Assembly (NCBI GenBank): GCA_005880175.1
Contig: VBJR01000344.1
Coordinates: forward strand, 1 to 6,856
Direction: 5' to 3'
DNA: 6,856 bases
Source: Chloroflexota bacterium
GTDB taxonomy: Bacteria; Chloroflexota; Dormibacteria; Dormibacterales; Dormibacteraceae
Shown: positions 1-5,181 of the stretch, piece after piece
How the letters are laid out: each line of letters opens with the position of its first letter
Position numbering within the stretch: the stretch's first letter is position 1
The notes under the pieces: model-generated
Databases searched by the model: none
The model's input: only the letters and a program-made list of their open reading frames with translations
What the model was told of the DNA's origin: nothing
Translations under genes and position numbers: made by a program

Positions 1-268
1 GCGACAAGACCTTCGTGCGTCGATCCAGGGGATTCCGTATCCGTCGCGCAAGACGGTACCTCTCCAAAACGTCGAGCGTCGTTGTGGTGCCGCCCGTGGT
101 GTGGGCGAGCCGCGCCGCAAGATCCATGGGCTTGATACCCGGCTCTCGCTCGATGATGCGAAGCGCACGCACTCCGGTTTCACCGATGTCCAACTGCGCC
201 GATGCAGACTTGGTCAAGCAGTCCATGACCTCGACAAGCTCACGCACGAGGGGCAGCGCATCATTCAT
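1..268 (-). CDS. MarR-family transcriptional regulator, partial (3' end outside window)
   Basis: The reading frame stays open to base 1, so the C-terminus is missing; 89 residues are visible. It fits the MarR family of winged-helix DNA-binding repressors. A first helix (about residues 4-25) precedes a segment beginning RALRIIEREPG at about 34. The helix-turn-helix follows (about 47-75: MDLAARL, then the T-rich recognition helix before LDVLERYRLARR). The start of a wing is seen in the sequence NPLDRRTKVLS (79-89), which matches the typical MarR wing pattern D-x-R-x-K/x-L. The ATG at 268 overlaps the TGA of the upstream 53-aa gene (ATGA), so translational coupling is likely; only a weak GTGAG lies upstream. 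It would bind DNA as a dimer. The ligand and targets cannot be told from the sequence. The call is from the fold pattern, and truncation limits certainty. Confidence 0.8.
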   Translation of the reverse strand, partial: MNDALPLVRELVEVMDCLTKSASAQLDIGETGVRALRIIEREPGIKPMDLAARLAHTTGGTTTTLDVLERYRLARRIRNPLDRRTKVLS

Positions 269-426
269 TTGCTCACGCTGAACTGAATCTGGATGCGGCG
301 GTTCGAGCTGCCGGTCCGTCGCGATGCGGGGAAGGGGCGAAGCTCCCGTGCGGGGACGCGGAACGTCTGCCTTTCGACGCTGGCGACCCCGCCGGGAACC
401 TGCCCGCCGGCTTCCCTCACGGCCAT
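265..426 (-). CDS. Small unknown basic protein (53 aa), coupled to membrane protein and MarR genes
   Basis: I do not recognise this protein. It is 53 residues long and basic, with an Arg-rich C-terminal half (for example RRTGSSNRRIQIQ at about 37-49) and no membrane segment or cysteine. The case for a real gene is indirect. Its ATG at 426 overlaps the last 10 bases of the membrane-protein gene, its TGA overlaps the ATG of the MarR gene by 4 bases, and most codons end in G or C. A G-rich stretch (GGGCGGGGCGGA) ending six bases before the ATG could serve as ribosome binding site. It could also be only a spacer between two real genes, because short open frames are common in GC-rich DNA. Confidence 0.5.
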   Translation of the reverse strand: MAVREAGGQVPGGVASVERQTFRVPARELRPFPASRRTGSSNRRIQIQFSVSK

Positions 427-596
427 GGACGATCCGCCCCGCCCATCACCAGCCCGACCAACAGCAGCACAGCCACATACACGACCAGGCCCACCGCCAG
501 CCCAGCTCGACCGAACCGGACCCACGCCCGGCACAACGCGAACCAGTACGCGTTGAACACTCGCACCGCCCGGTCCCTGGCCCGCTGGGTCGGCAT
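417..596 (-). CDS. Small single-pass membrane protein (59 aa)
   Basis: The product begins MPTQRARDRAVRVFNAYW. After an Arg-rich amphipathic N-terminal third it has one clear hydrophobic membrane helix (about residues 31-52, rich in Val, Leu, Gly and Ala) and a short tail ending GGADRPWP. The positively charged N-terminal side predicts that the N-terminus stays in the cytoplasm and the tail faces outside. The ATG at 596 is preceded by CGGGGA at SD distance. The previous gene's TGA lies in the same frame 27 bases upstream, so no longer start is possible. The end overlaps the next small gene by 10 bases. The family is not recognised. A membrane anchor or partner for the co-encoded small proteins is an inference from context only. 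Confidence 0.7.
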   Translation of the reverse strand: MPTQRARDRAVRVFNAYWFALCRAWVRFGRAGLAVGLVVYVAVLLLVGLVMGGADRPWP

Positions 597-623
597 GGCC
601 AGTCCCCGCAGCTCGCCCAGCGG

Positions 624-857
624 TCATCCCGCCTGGTCCTCGCCGTCCGCCGCCACGCCCGGCAAGCTCGCCCGGCACTGTTCGACAACCACGCCGCCCA
701 GCGCTTCGCTCTCCGAACTGGCCCGCCTGACCAACGTCACGCAGCGGTTCAGGCCGTCCAGAGTCCGCCATATCTCCCTCACCGTCTGTTCCAGCGGCGG
801 ACCTTCGACACCACGCATTCGGCTCGCCTTGCCAGCCACGATCCACCAGTCATCCAT
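624..857 (-). CDS. Unknown 77-aa protein, first gene of the downstream small-gene operon
   Basis: The protein starts MDDWWIVAGKASRMRGVEG and continues with a predicted helical stretch (about residues 22-62: LEQTVREIW, LDGLNRCVTLVRRASSESEAL, VVVEQCRASL). The last ten or so residues are acidic and flexible-looking. It has two cysteines, at 39 and 61, and no signal peptide or membrane segment. The ATG at 857 is chosen over an in-frame upstream extension because GGAGGGAC sits about eight bases before it, the region further upstream holds a strong hairpin (890-924), and the extra N-terminal residues look like unconstrained translated spacer. It ends 27 bases before the membrane-protein gene. I cannot assign a family or function. 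A small helical partner protein is possible. Confidence 0.65.
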   Translation of the reverse strand: MDDWWIVAGKASRMRGVEGPPLEQTVREIWRTLDGLNRCVTLVRRASSESEALGGVVVEQCRASLPGVAADGEDQAG

Positions 858-889
858 GATCCGTCCCTCCGTCCCTGTCCGCGTCAGCA

Positions 890-924
890 GGTGCGAAGGG
901 CAGGCACGCGCCCGCCCCCGCACC
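890..924. promoter_or_regulatory. Long imperfect hairpin 33 bases upstream of the 77-aa gene
   Basis: Outer arms GGTGCG (890-895) and CGCACC (919-924) are perfect complements. Inside them GGGC (898-901) pairs with GCCC (914-917), then GGC (903-905) with GCC (910-912), around the four-base loop ACGC. About 13 base pairs form in total, with small mismatches. There is no T-run. It could be a 5'-UTR structure, an operator, or part of a terminator region separating the two small-gene operons. Confidence 0.5.
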
Positions 925-963
925 ATTCGGAAGGGTTGATGGCCCGCCGGAGCCCAGAGGCCA

Positions 964-1004
964 GGGGGGCCGAAACCGGCCGGCAATCGATCGGCCCGAC
1001 CCCC
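964..1004 (-). terminator. GC-rich stem-loop after the small HTH gene (terminator-like)
   Basis: Perfect 7-base arms GGGCCGA (967-973) and TCGGCCC (991-997) enclose a loop that holds the palindrome CCGGCCGG (976-983). Beyond the arms, GGG (964-966) can pair with the C-run near 1000-1004 across a two- or three-base bulge. The element begins 20 bases after the stop of the HTH gene at 1024. It lacks a U-tract, as many actinobacterial terminators do. It may end transcription of the GreA-like/HTH operon or simply attenuate it before the 77-aa gene. Confidence 0.5.
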
Positions 1005-1023
1005 CGCGTACCCCAAAGTGTCC

Positions 1024-1329
1024 TCACCGACCGCCCTCCCCGCCGGGGCCATCCACCGCCCGGTGGACCTGATCGAAAGTCAGCCCCAGGCCCGCGAGCA
1101 TCCGATCCGTGGTCGTCCTCGTGCACGTCACCGTCCCCCTCAGCCACGCGTACACGGTCCCGATGCCGACCTCGACCCGCCGCGCGAACGCAACCGCGTC
1201 CTCGCCGTTGGCTTCCTGCACCAGCCGCACCCGCCGGCACAGGCTCAAGTCCCGCTCGTACCACTGGCCCGCGTACCGCACGCGGACGCTCTCTAACCGG
1301 CCCTTCCTCACGTCCCCGCACGGGCTCAT
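1024..1329 (-). CDS. Small helix-turn-helix DNA-binding protein (101 aa)
   Basis: The N-terminal 25 residues are basic (VRKGRLESVRVRY), followed by a helix (about 26-42). A helix-turn-helix of XRE- or phage-repressor-like layout comes next: DAVAFARRVEVGIGTVYAWLRG at about 44-65, where AFARRVEV is the first helix and GTVYAWLRG the recognition helix. Two more helices follow (about 72-92: TTTDRMLAGL, TFDQVHRAVD), ending in a Gly-rich tail. This resembles a minimal single-domain DNA-binding protein, probably a local regulator acting as a dimer. Its ATG at 1329 overlaps the TGA of the 83-aa gene as ATGA, and a G-rich stretch (GGGCGGGTGGG) lies just upstream. A terminator-like hairpin follows its stop. 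The inverted repeats in 1856-1925 are candidate binding sites, which is inference. An alternative is a repressor-like relic of an integrated element. Confidence 0.75.
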   Translation of the reverse strand: MSPCGDVRKGRLESVRVRYAGQWYERDLSLCRRVRLVQEANGEDAVAFARRVEVGIGTVYAWLRGTVTCTRTTTDRMLAGLGLTFDQVHRAVDGPGGEGGR

Positions 1330-1577
1330 CCCACCCGCCCCTGGCGCAAGCTCCGCAGCAGCGCGGACGCCGACGCCTCCACGTCCCGCACGGTCGGCCC
1401 CGCCGCCTCCCGTAACGTCAGCTCCAGCTTTCCTATCAAGCCCGCCGCGCGTTCGTCTCGCGTCTCCCGCAACTCCCTGATGGCGAAGTCGAGTTGATCG
1501 ACGTACGCCCGGCTCTGTCCCACCAGATGCAGCACTGCCGTCACCAGCTCCCTGTCACGATCGACACCCACAGCCAT
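1326..1577 (-). CDS. Unknown 83-aa helical protein in the GreA-like/HTH operon
   Basis: No family is recognised. The protein is predicted to be almost wholly helical: helix one about residues 8-43 (RELVTAVLHLV, then AYVDQLDFAIRELRETRDER), helix two about 44-59 (AAGLIGKLELTLREAA) and helix three about 61-80 (PTVRDVEASASALLRSLRQ). Hydrophobic residues recur at heptad-like spacing, so a coiled coil or small helical bundle is plausible. The ATG at 1577 shares one base with the upstream TGA (TGATG), and its own stop overlaps the HTH gene's ATG. Both arrangements favour translational coupling and roughly fixed stoichiometry. One idea is that it supplies the coiled-coil element that the neighbouring GreA-like protein lacks. 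That is speculation from adjacency. Confidence 0.65.
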   Translation of the reverse strand: MAVGVDRDRELVTAVLHLVGQSRAYVDQLDFAIRELRETRDERAAGLIGKLELTLREAAGPTVRDVEASASALLRSLRQGRVG

Positions 1578-1855
1578 CACCGCACGTACACCAACGTCGC
1601 TCCCAGCACCCCGGCCGGCGCGCGGTACACGACACGATCGCCAGCTCGCCGGCCCAGCACCGCTCGCCCGAGCGGGCTCGCCGTGGACACCCGCCCAGCC
1701 GTCGCGTCCGCATCCTCCGGACCCGCCAGCGCGAACTCCTCGCTGCCGCCGCTCGCGTACTCCACCAGCACCCGCGAGCCGACCCCCGCAACCGTCACGG
1801 CACCCGCCGTCAGCGGCCCACCCGGGCACGCTCCATGCTCCCCGAACACGGGCAC
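1577..1855 (-). CDS. Stand-alone GreA/GreB C-terminal (FKBP-like) domain protein
   Basis: The 92-residue protein matches the C-terminal domain of transcript-cleavage factors GreA/GreB. A strand VGSRVLVEY (25-33) leads to LAGPEDADATAGRVSTASPLGRAVLGRRAGD (43-73), which contains the Gre signature of a GPEEAD-like turn followed by S-x2-SPLG-x-A-x-LG. A final strand ends in LVYVR. The usual N-terminal antiparallel coiled coil of about 75 residues, whose tip acidic residues activate RNA cleavage by RNA polymerase, is absent. In known family members this domain docks on the rim of the polymerase secondary channel. This protein may therefore bind polymerase without stimulating cleavage, like the Rnk type. 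The start is GTG at 1855, with a second GTG at 1849; no clear ribosome binding site is seen. A later start near residue 20 would still keep the domain. It is the first gene of a coupled operon. Confidence 0.8.
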   Translation of the reverse strand: MPVFGEHGACPGGPLTAGAVTVAGVGSRVLVEYASGGSEEFALAGPEDADATAGRVSTASPLGRAVLGRRAGDRVVYRAPAGVLGATLVYVR

Positions 1856-1859
1856 TACA

Positions 1860-1887
1860 CTTGTCGAATGCGCATGGCTACGACAAG
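1860..1887. promoter_or_regulatory. Inverted repeat CTTGTCG-N14-CGACAAG, candidate operator
   Basis: Perfect 7-base arms lie at 1860-1866 and 1881-1887. The spacer contains the 8-base palindrome ATGCGCAT (1868-1875). It sits immediately upstream of the GreA-like gene's GTG (1855), in the space shared with the divergent regulator. Read on the minus strand, TTGTCG (1886-1881) could act as a -35 element for the operon, although no good -10 is visible. A regulator bound here would control at least the minus-strand operon. Confidence 0.5.
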
Positions 1888-1897
1888 GTTCTAAATG

Positions 1898-1911
1898 ACG
1901 GGAATTCCCGT
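1898..1911. promoter_or_regulatory. Perfect 14-bp palindrome ACGGGAATTCCCGT, candidate operator
   Basis: The palindrome lies in the divergent intergenic region, about 43 bases from the GreA-like start and 115 bases upstream of the regulator ATG. AGGTT (1886-1890) and AACCT (1914-1918) flank it, nearly but not exactly symmetrically. A dimeric HTH protein encoded on either side is a plausible binder. No binding is known. Confidence 0.5.
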
Positions 1912-2025
1912 GAAACCTAACGGTAGCGAGTTCAGAACCACCCTCCTGACGCCCCCTCGACGCCCCGCACCCCGGCGCGTCCTGGGCACCGTCGCCGCCC
2001 CGCGTACTCGCTCTGGGACACCCTC

Positions 2026-3525
2026 ATGAGCCGCCCGCGAGGCTCCGTCCTCCGCGACCGCGTTGATCCCGTCGGCCCCATCGGCAACTTCGTCAAGCGG
2101 GTGTTGACGTCGCACCGGCCCCGGTGGTCCTACGACGAGGCCGCCGAGGCAATCACCCGCCAGGCCGAGAACGACGGCGAACGCAACGCGCGCTTCGACC
2201 GCTACAACATCCGCGCCTGGCTCCTCGGCTCCGAGCCCCGCAAGAAGAACTGGAAGTGGATCACTCGCGCCTGGAACATCACGATCGAAGACCTCGCCGC
2301 CGTCATCGATGAGCACCGAACTTGGAAATCTCGGCAACTCCACGCGCCAACCGGTTCTGGTACCCATCCGGACTCCGAGCCATCTAGCGGCACCGACCAC
2401 AACGACGTCCCCGACGGTCCTCCGCGCGCCGACCTCTTTCCGCCGCCGATCCTCGACGGTCAGCCCGTGACCATTTCGGCGGCTTCACCGCCGTACTATG
2501 TGTGGGACATGCGACGACGACAATTCGTCCGCGTAGCTGGGATGGGTCTCCTACTATCCGCTTTCCCGTCATTGCCGCTAAGACTTTGGGAATCCGATCC
2601 TTCCGATATGCAACGGTTTACTCCCAACAGCGATCCCATAGAGTCCTACTGGCAAATTCTTCAGCAGTGCTGGCAGCTCTGCAACAGCGGCCAACTGGAG
2701 ACCGTCGATCGACTCATTCAGAGCTTCTTGCCCGACGTGCTTCGCAATGCCACTGACAAGCCCGTCTCCGCCGCACTAGCTGCACAGAGCCTCCGTCTGC
2801 TCAGCGTGGTTCGAACTCACGAACTCCGCCTGCACGAGAAGATCGCGCTCAATCAACAGGGAGTAGAGTATGCCCGGCATACCGACGACGCCTCCACCCT
2901 CGTCGCTGCATTGACGGAACTTGCCGTGGCATTCAAGTATGCCGATCAGCCACACAATTCTTTCGCCGCATACACCGAAGCCCTCATTCATGCCGACAAG
3001 GCCAGTCCGCTCGTTCGATCCCGCGTCTATGCAGCCGCCGCAGCTAGTTACGCTCAGCGCTCACTTACCAGAGAGGCCGCAAAGCTCATGTCACGGGCTC
3101 ACAACGCATTCCCGGCAGACCCAACCCAGGAACCGGACTGGCTGTTGGCGGACTATGGCGTGTGGTTGCTGGCCTTCTACGAAGGGCAGGCGCGTATGTT
3201 CGCTGGAGATCATCCAAACGCCCTGGCTGCATTCACAAGCTACGACGAGCATCCGACCGCGAACCTAGCTCCCGAACGGAACCGCTTGGAGATCCTCAAC
3301 CAACGGGCACGCGTGGCAATACTGACGGACGATCCCGACACCTTTGCTATCTGCCTCCACGATAGCCTCACTCGTTCTGCGTTGATCCGCAGCAGGAAAC
3401 GCATGAATGAGGCCATGGCGATCTACAAATACGAATCCCCGCGAACATGGCAGTCCCATCCCGAGGTTCAGGCCATCAACGATCTCATACAGGGGCACAC
3501 CCTCAACGGGCCAGTATCTCAATAA
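2026..3525 (+). CDS. Large HTH regulator with C-terminal TPR-like helical domain (499 aa)
   Basis: Residues about 18-98 form a small DNA-binding domain. It has RWSYDEAAEAITRQ, then an RYNIRAWLLGSEPRKKNWKW stretch suggesting a recognition helix, then ITIEDLAAVIDEHR. A Pro/Gly/Ser-rich linker covers about 105-158. RRRQF (163-167) begins a hydrophobic stretch to about 187, an internal Tat-like feature also seen in other actinobacterial HTH/TPR proteins. Residues about 203-495 are helix after helix with TPR-like spacing (for example ALTELAVAFKYADQPHNSFAAYTEAL at 295-320), suited to binding a peptide or protein partner. The ATG at 2026 has only a weak GGGA upstream. The gene diverges from the GreA-like operon, which may be its target. 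Codons up to about 2315 end in G or C roughly nine times in ten; after that clearly less often. The exact family name is uncertain. Confidence 0.75.
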   Translation: MSRPRGSVLRDRVDPVGPIGNFVKRVLTSHRPRWSYDEAAEAITRQAENDGERNARFDRYNIRAWLLGSEPRKKNWKWITRAWNITIEDLAAVIDEHRTWKSRQLHAPTGSGTHPDSEPSSGTDHNDVPDGPPRADLFPPPILDGQPVTISAASPPYYVWDMRRRQFVRVAGMGLLLSAFPSLPLRLWESDPSDMQRFTPNSDPIESYWQILQQCWQLCNSGQLETVDRLIQSFLPDVLRNATDKPVSAALAAQSLRLLSVVRTHELRLHEKIALNQQGVEYARHTDDASTLVAALTELAVAFKYADQPHNSFAAYTEALIHADKASPLVRSRVYAAAAASYAQRSLTREAAKLMSRAHNAFPADPTQEPDWLLADYGVWLLAFYEGQARMFAGDHPNALAAFTSYDEHPTANLAPERNRLEILNQRARVAILTDDPDTFAICLHDSLTRSALIRSRKRMNEAMAIYKYESPRTWQSHPEVQAINDLIQGHTLNGPVSQ

Positions 3526-4218
3526 GCGCGCGTGATGCCGCCGTCGAATATGATGTTGCCTCCCGTGAGGTGATTTGCGAACCGACCAAGCAGCGTCACT
3601 ATCACATGCGCTGCATCGTCCGGGTCGCCATACTCGCCAAGCGGTATCGTTTCGGGCGTCTCACGGGCTGGCACGTCTTCCTCAACTCGATTCTCAAGTC
3701 GTCTAACGAAGCGCTCGGTCAGTGTTGCACCCAGCGATACGGTGTTTATCCGTATGCCTCGCGAGCCCAACACGAAGGACAGCCGCTTGCACTCGGCAAG
3801 CCATGACAGCCGGACAACATTGCCCTATGCACGCTTGCAGCACTGCCAGCGGATTTACAAAGCACAGATTCAAGGCCGCCCGCCAGTCCGTGCTCTCAGG
3901 CAACTCCACCGACGATTTCGGAACCGATGGCACGATCAAGACCACGCCGTCCAAGCCACGGCTCATACGCACGATGGCTTCGACGCATGATGCCGTGCTT
4001 AGGTCGTCATCGAAGTCAACAACGAATATTCGGGACGTGTCCTGTTCAACGTCGTTCACAAGGCTATTCAGACGCCGTAGTTCCTCTTCGTTGCGTCCGA
4101 CTGCGACAACCTCACCGCCTCGCTCTCCGATGAGACGACACACCCGCCGCCCGATGCCGCCAGTCGCGCCTGTCACGAGAACCCGCTTGCCGTCGAACTC
4201 CTCATCTACCAGTCGCAT
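3519..4218 (-). pseudogene. Short-chain dehydrogenase/reductase, frameshifted and missing catalytic YxxxK
   Basis: The N-terminal part (4218 to about 3826, 131 residues) has the Rossmann glycine motif TGATGGIG (residues 16-23), the cofactor-side GRN (41-43) and VDFDDD. It continues to NLCFVNPLAVLQACI. The rest of the enzyme continues one frame over, from GNVVRLSW at about 3824 through RGIRINTVSLGATLTERF and FDGG near the end, stopping at 3519. The shift falls around 3822-3828, and a TAG in the second frame lies just before the junction. Joined, the product would have about 232 residues against a usual 240-260. No Tyr-x-x-x-Lys is present: LSW runs almost straight into LAECKRLSF, where active-site residues should lie. 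The NNAG-like motif is also replaced by IVPS. A real loss of function is more likely than a read error alone. GGAGG directly abuts the ATG at 4218. Its 3' end overlaps the regulator's stop by 7 bases. Confidence 0.75.
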
Positions 4219-4259
4219 CCTCCAGCCAATATGCCATGTCTCATCGTGCTCGTGCTGCT

Positions 4260-4277
4260 CGATAGTGGACGCTATCG
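4260..4277. terminator. Small hairpin between the HEAT gene and the dehydrogenase remnant
   Basis: Perfect 6-base arms CGATAG (4260-4265) and CTATCG (4272-4277) surround a 6-base loop. The hairpin starts 22 bases after the HEAT gene's TAA at 4299 on the minus strand. It is a modest stem without a U-run, so it may be a weak terminator or chance. Confidence 0.3.
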
Positions 4278-4298
4278 GCGTAGCTTCCCTCAGCTTTC

Positions 4299-4859
4299 TT
4301 ATCCGATACGTTCCCCCGCGACCGGGAAGGCCAGATCGTTGGCCGCGGTAATCGCCGCTCGGCGCAGATGCGGCGCCCGCCGCTCATCCTGGCTGAGTGC
4401 GCGAAGCGGGAGGATGGCCGCCGTGGAGCCGATCGACCCGAGCGTATCGATGACTGCCTCCAGCAGCTCCGCGTCCGCCTCTTGATCGAGCCTGGGCAGT
4501 AGGACCTCGGTGTCGTCGGGGCCGCCAAAGTTCACGAGGAAGGTCAGAGCGGCGGCGCGGGCCAACGGGTCGTCATGGCCAACATAACGCCGCACGACCG
4601 GCAGCGCCTGGCCGGCGAGGGGGCAGCGCAGCGCGTCGATAAGTAGATCGGCATTTGGTCGCGGAGCCCCGAGCAATCCTGCGTCCAGCGCATCGATCAA
4701 CCTCGGCAGCATCACGCAGTTGTCGCCCACCCCTGCCGGACACTGGTCGGTCCGGGGCGCGCAGGCGATTCGCACCTCTGCCAGCCAATCGCCGACCCCC
4801 GAGTCAGCTAGCGATGTGACGAGATGGCCCATGCACTCGCAGGACGGCTCAGCCTTCAC
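4299..4859 (-). CDS. HEAT-repeat protein (186 aa) with Cys-containing N-terminus
   Basis: Residues about 70-178 are tandem helical pairs of HEAT type: DPLARAAALTFLVNFG (97-112) with DDTEVLLPRLD; AELLEAVIDTLGSIG (130-144) with STAAILPLRAL; and HLRRAAITAANDLA (164-177). Such repeats form a curved scaffold for binding proteins or carrying regulated enzymes. No catalytic domain is fused. The first 50 residues hold five cysteines (7, 9, 33, 40, 48), unusual for a small actinobacterial cytosolic protein. They may bind a metal, but no standard motif is clear. The start is GTG at 4859 with AGAAG directly before it; ATG at residue 10 is an alternative start. A perfect 14-bp palindrome lies 34 bases upstream. 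Its partner is unknown. It could be an immunity-like or housekeeping scaffold, which I cannot decide. Confidence 0.75.
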   Translation of the reverse strand: MKAEPSCECMGHLVTSLADSGVGDWLAEVRIACAPRTDQCPAGVGDNCVMLPRLIDALDAGLLGAPRPNADLLIDALRCPLAGQALPVVRRYVGHDDPLARAAALTFLVNFGGPDDTEVLLPRLDQEADAELLEAVIDTLGSIGSTAAILPLRALSQDERRAPHLRRAAITAANDLAFPVAGERIG

Positions 4860-4892
4860 CTTCTGAGCCGTATGCTAGCCCACGAACAGATC

Positions 4893-4906
4893 ATTGACTG
4901 GTCAAT
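4893..4906. promoter_or_regulatory. Perfect palindrome ATTGAC-TG-GTCAAT, candidate operator of the HEAT gene
   Basis: The palindrome lies 34 bases upstream of the HEAT gene's GTG. On the minus strand it contains TTGACC, a good -35 element, and TAGCAT (4878-4873) resembles a -10. The gap of 22 bases is longer than ideal, so the promoter is doubtful. A symmetrical site over a -35 box is typical of TetR- or MarR-type repression, but no such regulator is encoded beside it. Confidence 0.5.
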
Positions 4907-4976
4907 CGGCTTCTCGGGCTCGACGGAGCCCCATCGGGGCACCGCTACCCGGACCAGCCTGGACGCCCCTGCACCC

Positions 4977-5021
4977 GGGGCATCAAGGCTCCCCTGCGGC
5001 GCTTCGCGACCTTGACGCCCC
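4977..5021. repeat. Inverted repeat with alternative pairing partner
   Basis: GGGGC-A-TCAAGG (4977-4988) pairs with CCTTGA-C-GCCCC (5010-5021), 11 of 12 positions, around a 21-base loop that can itself fold. The GGGGC can instead pair with GCCCC at 4965-4969. Mutually exclusive stems are therefore possible, as in attenuators. The 9-mer GACGCCCCT occurs at 4962-4970 and again at 5014-5022. Confidence 0.45.
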
Positions 5022-5122
5022 TACGTCATGGCCCCCGCACGCCACGCCGGTCTAGCTTCGCCTCATGGACCCCCACAACCGCTCGGCAGAGGTGCGAGGA
5101 AGGGCCAACCCTCCAGCGCCTC

Positions 5123-5164
5123 CCCGATGGGCGTGCGGGCTTGGTCCCAGGACGCCCCATCGGG
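5123..5164. repeat. 12-bp stem-loop with one bulge
   Basis: CCCGATGGGCGT (5123-5134) pairs with ACGCCCCATCGGG (5152-5164), leaving one bulged C. The 17-base loop contains GGG and CCC that can pair further. The right arm belongs to a 16-mer (5155-5170) that matches 4929-4944 at 15 of 16 bases, so this family of sequence occurs three times here counting the inverted copy. Confidence 0.5.
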
Positions 5165-5181
5165 TCACCGACATGGGGCGA

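Noticed and set aside
858..1052. N-terminal extension of the 77-aa protein from an upstream start
   Set aside because: The extension crosses the hairpins and lacks a ribosome binding site, while the ATG at 857 has a strong one.
884..1321. Minus-strand open frame overlapping the small HTH gene
   Set aside because: The HTH gene in the other frame has a recognisable fold and a coupled start; this frame has only Arg/Gly-rich noise.
324..1415. Long plus-strand open frame of 363 codons across the small-gene cluster
   Set aside because: Its translation is a Pro/Arg/Ser-rich mixture without domain patterns, and it runs opposite to several well-supported minus-strand genes; it is a GC-bias shadow.
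3519..3773. Separate small gene for the second part of the dehydrogenase, from a GTG start
   Set aside because: Its sequence is simply the C-terminal half of an SDR continuing from the upstream frame, so it is a fragment of the same broken gene.
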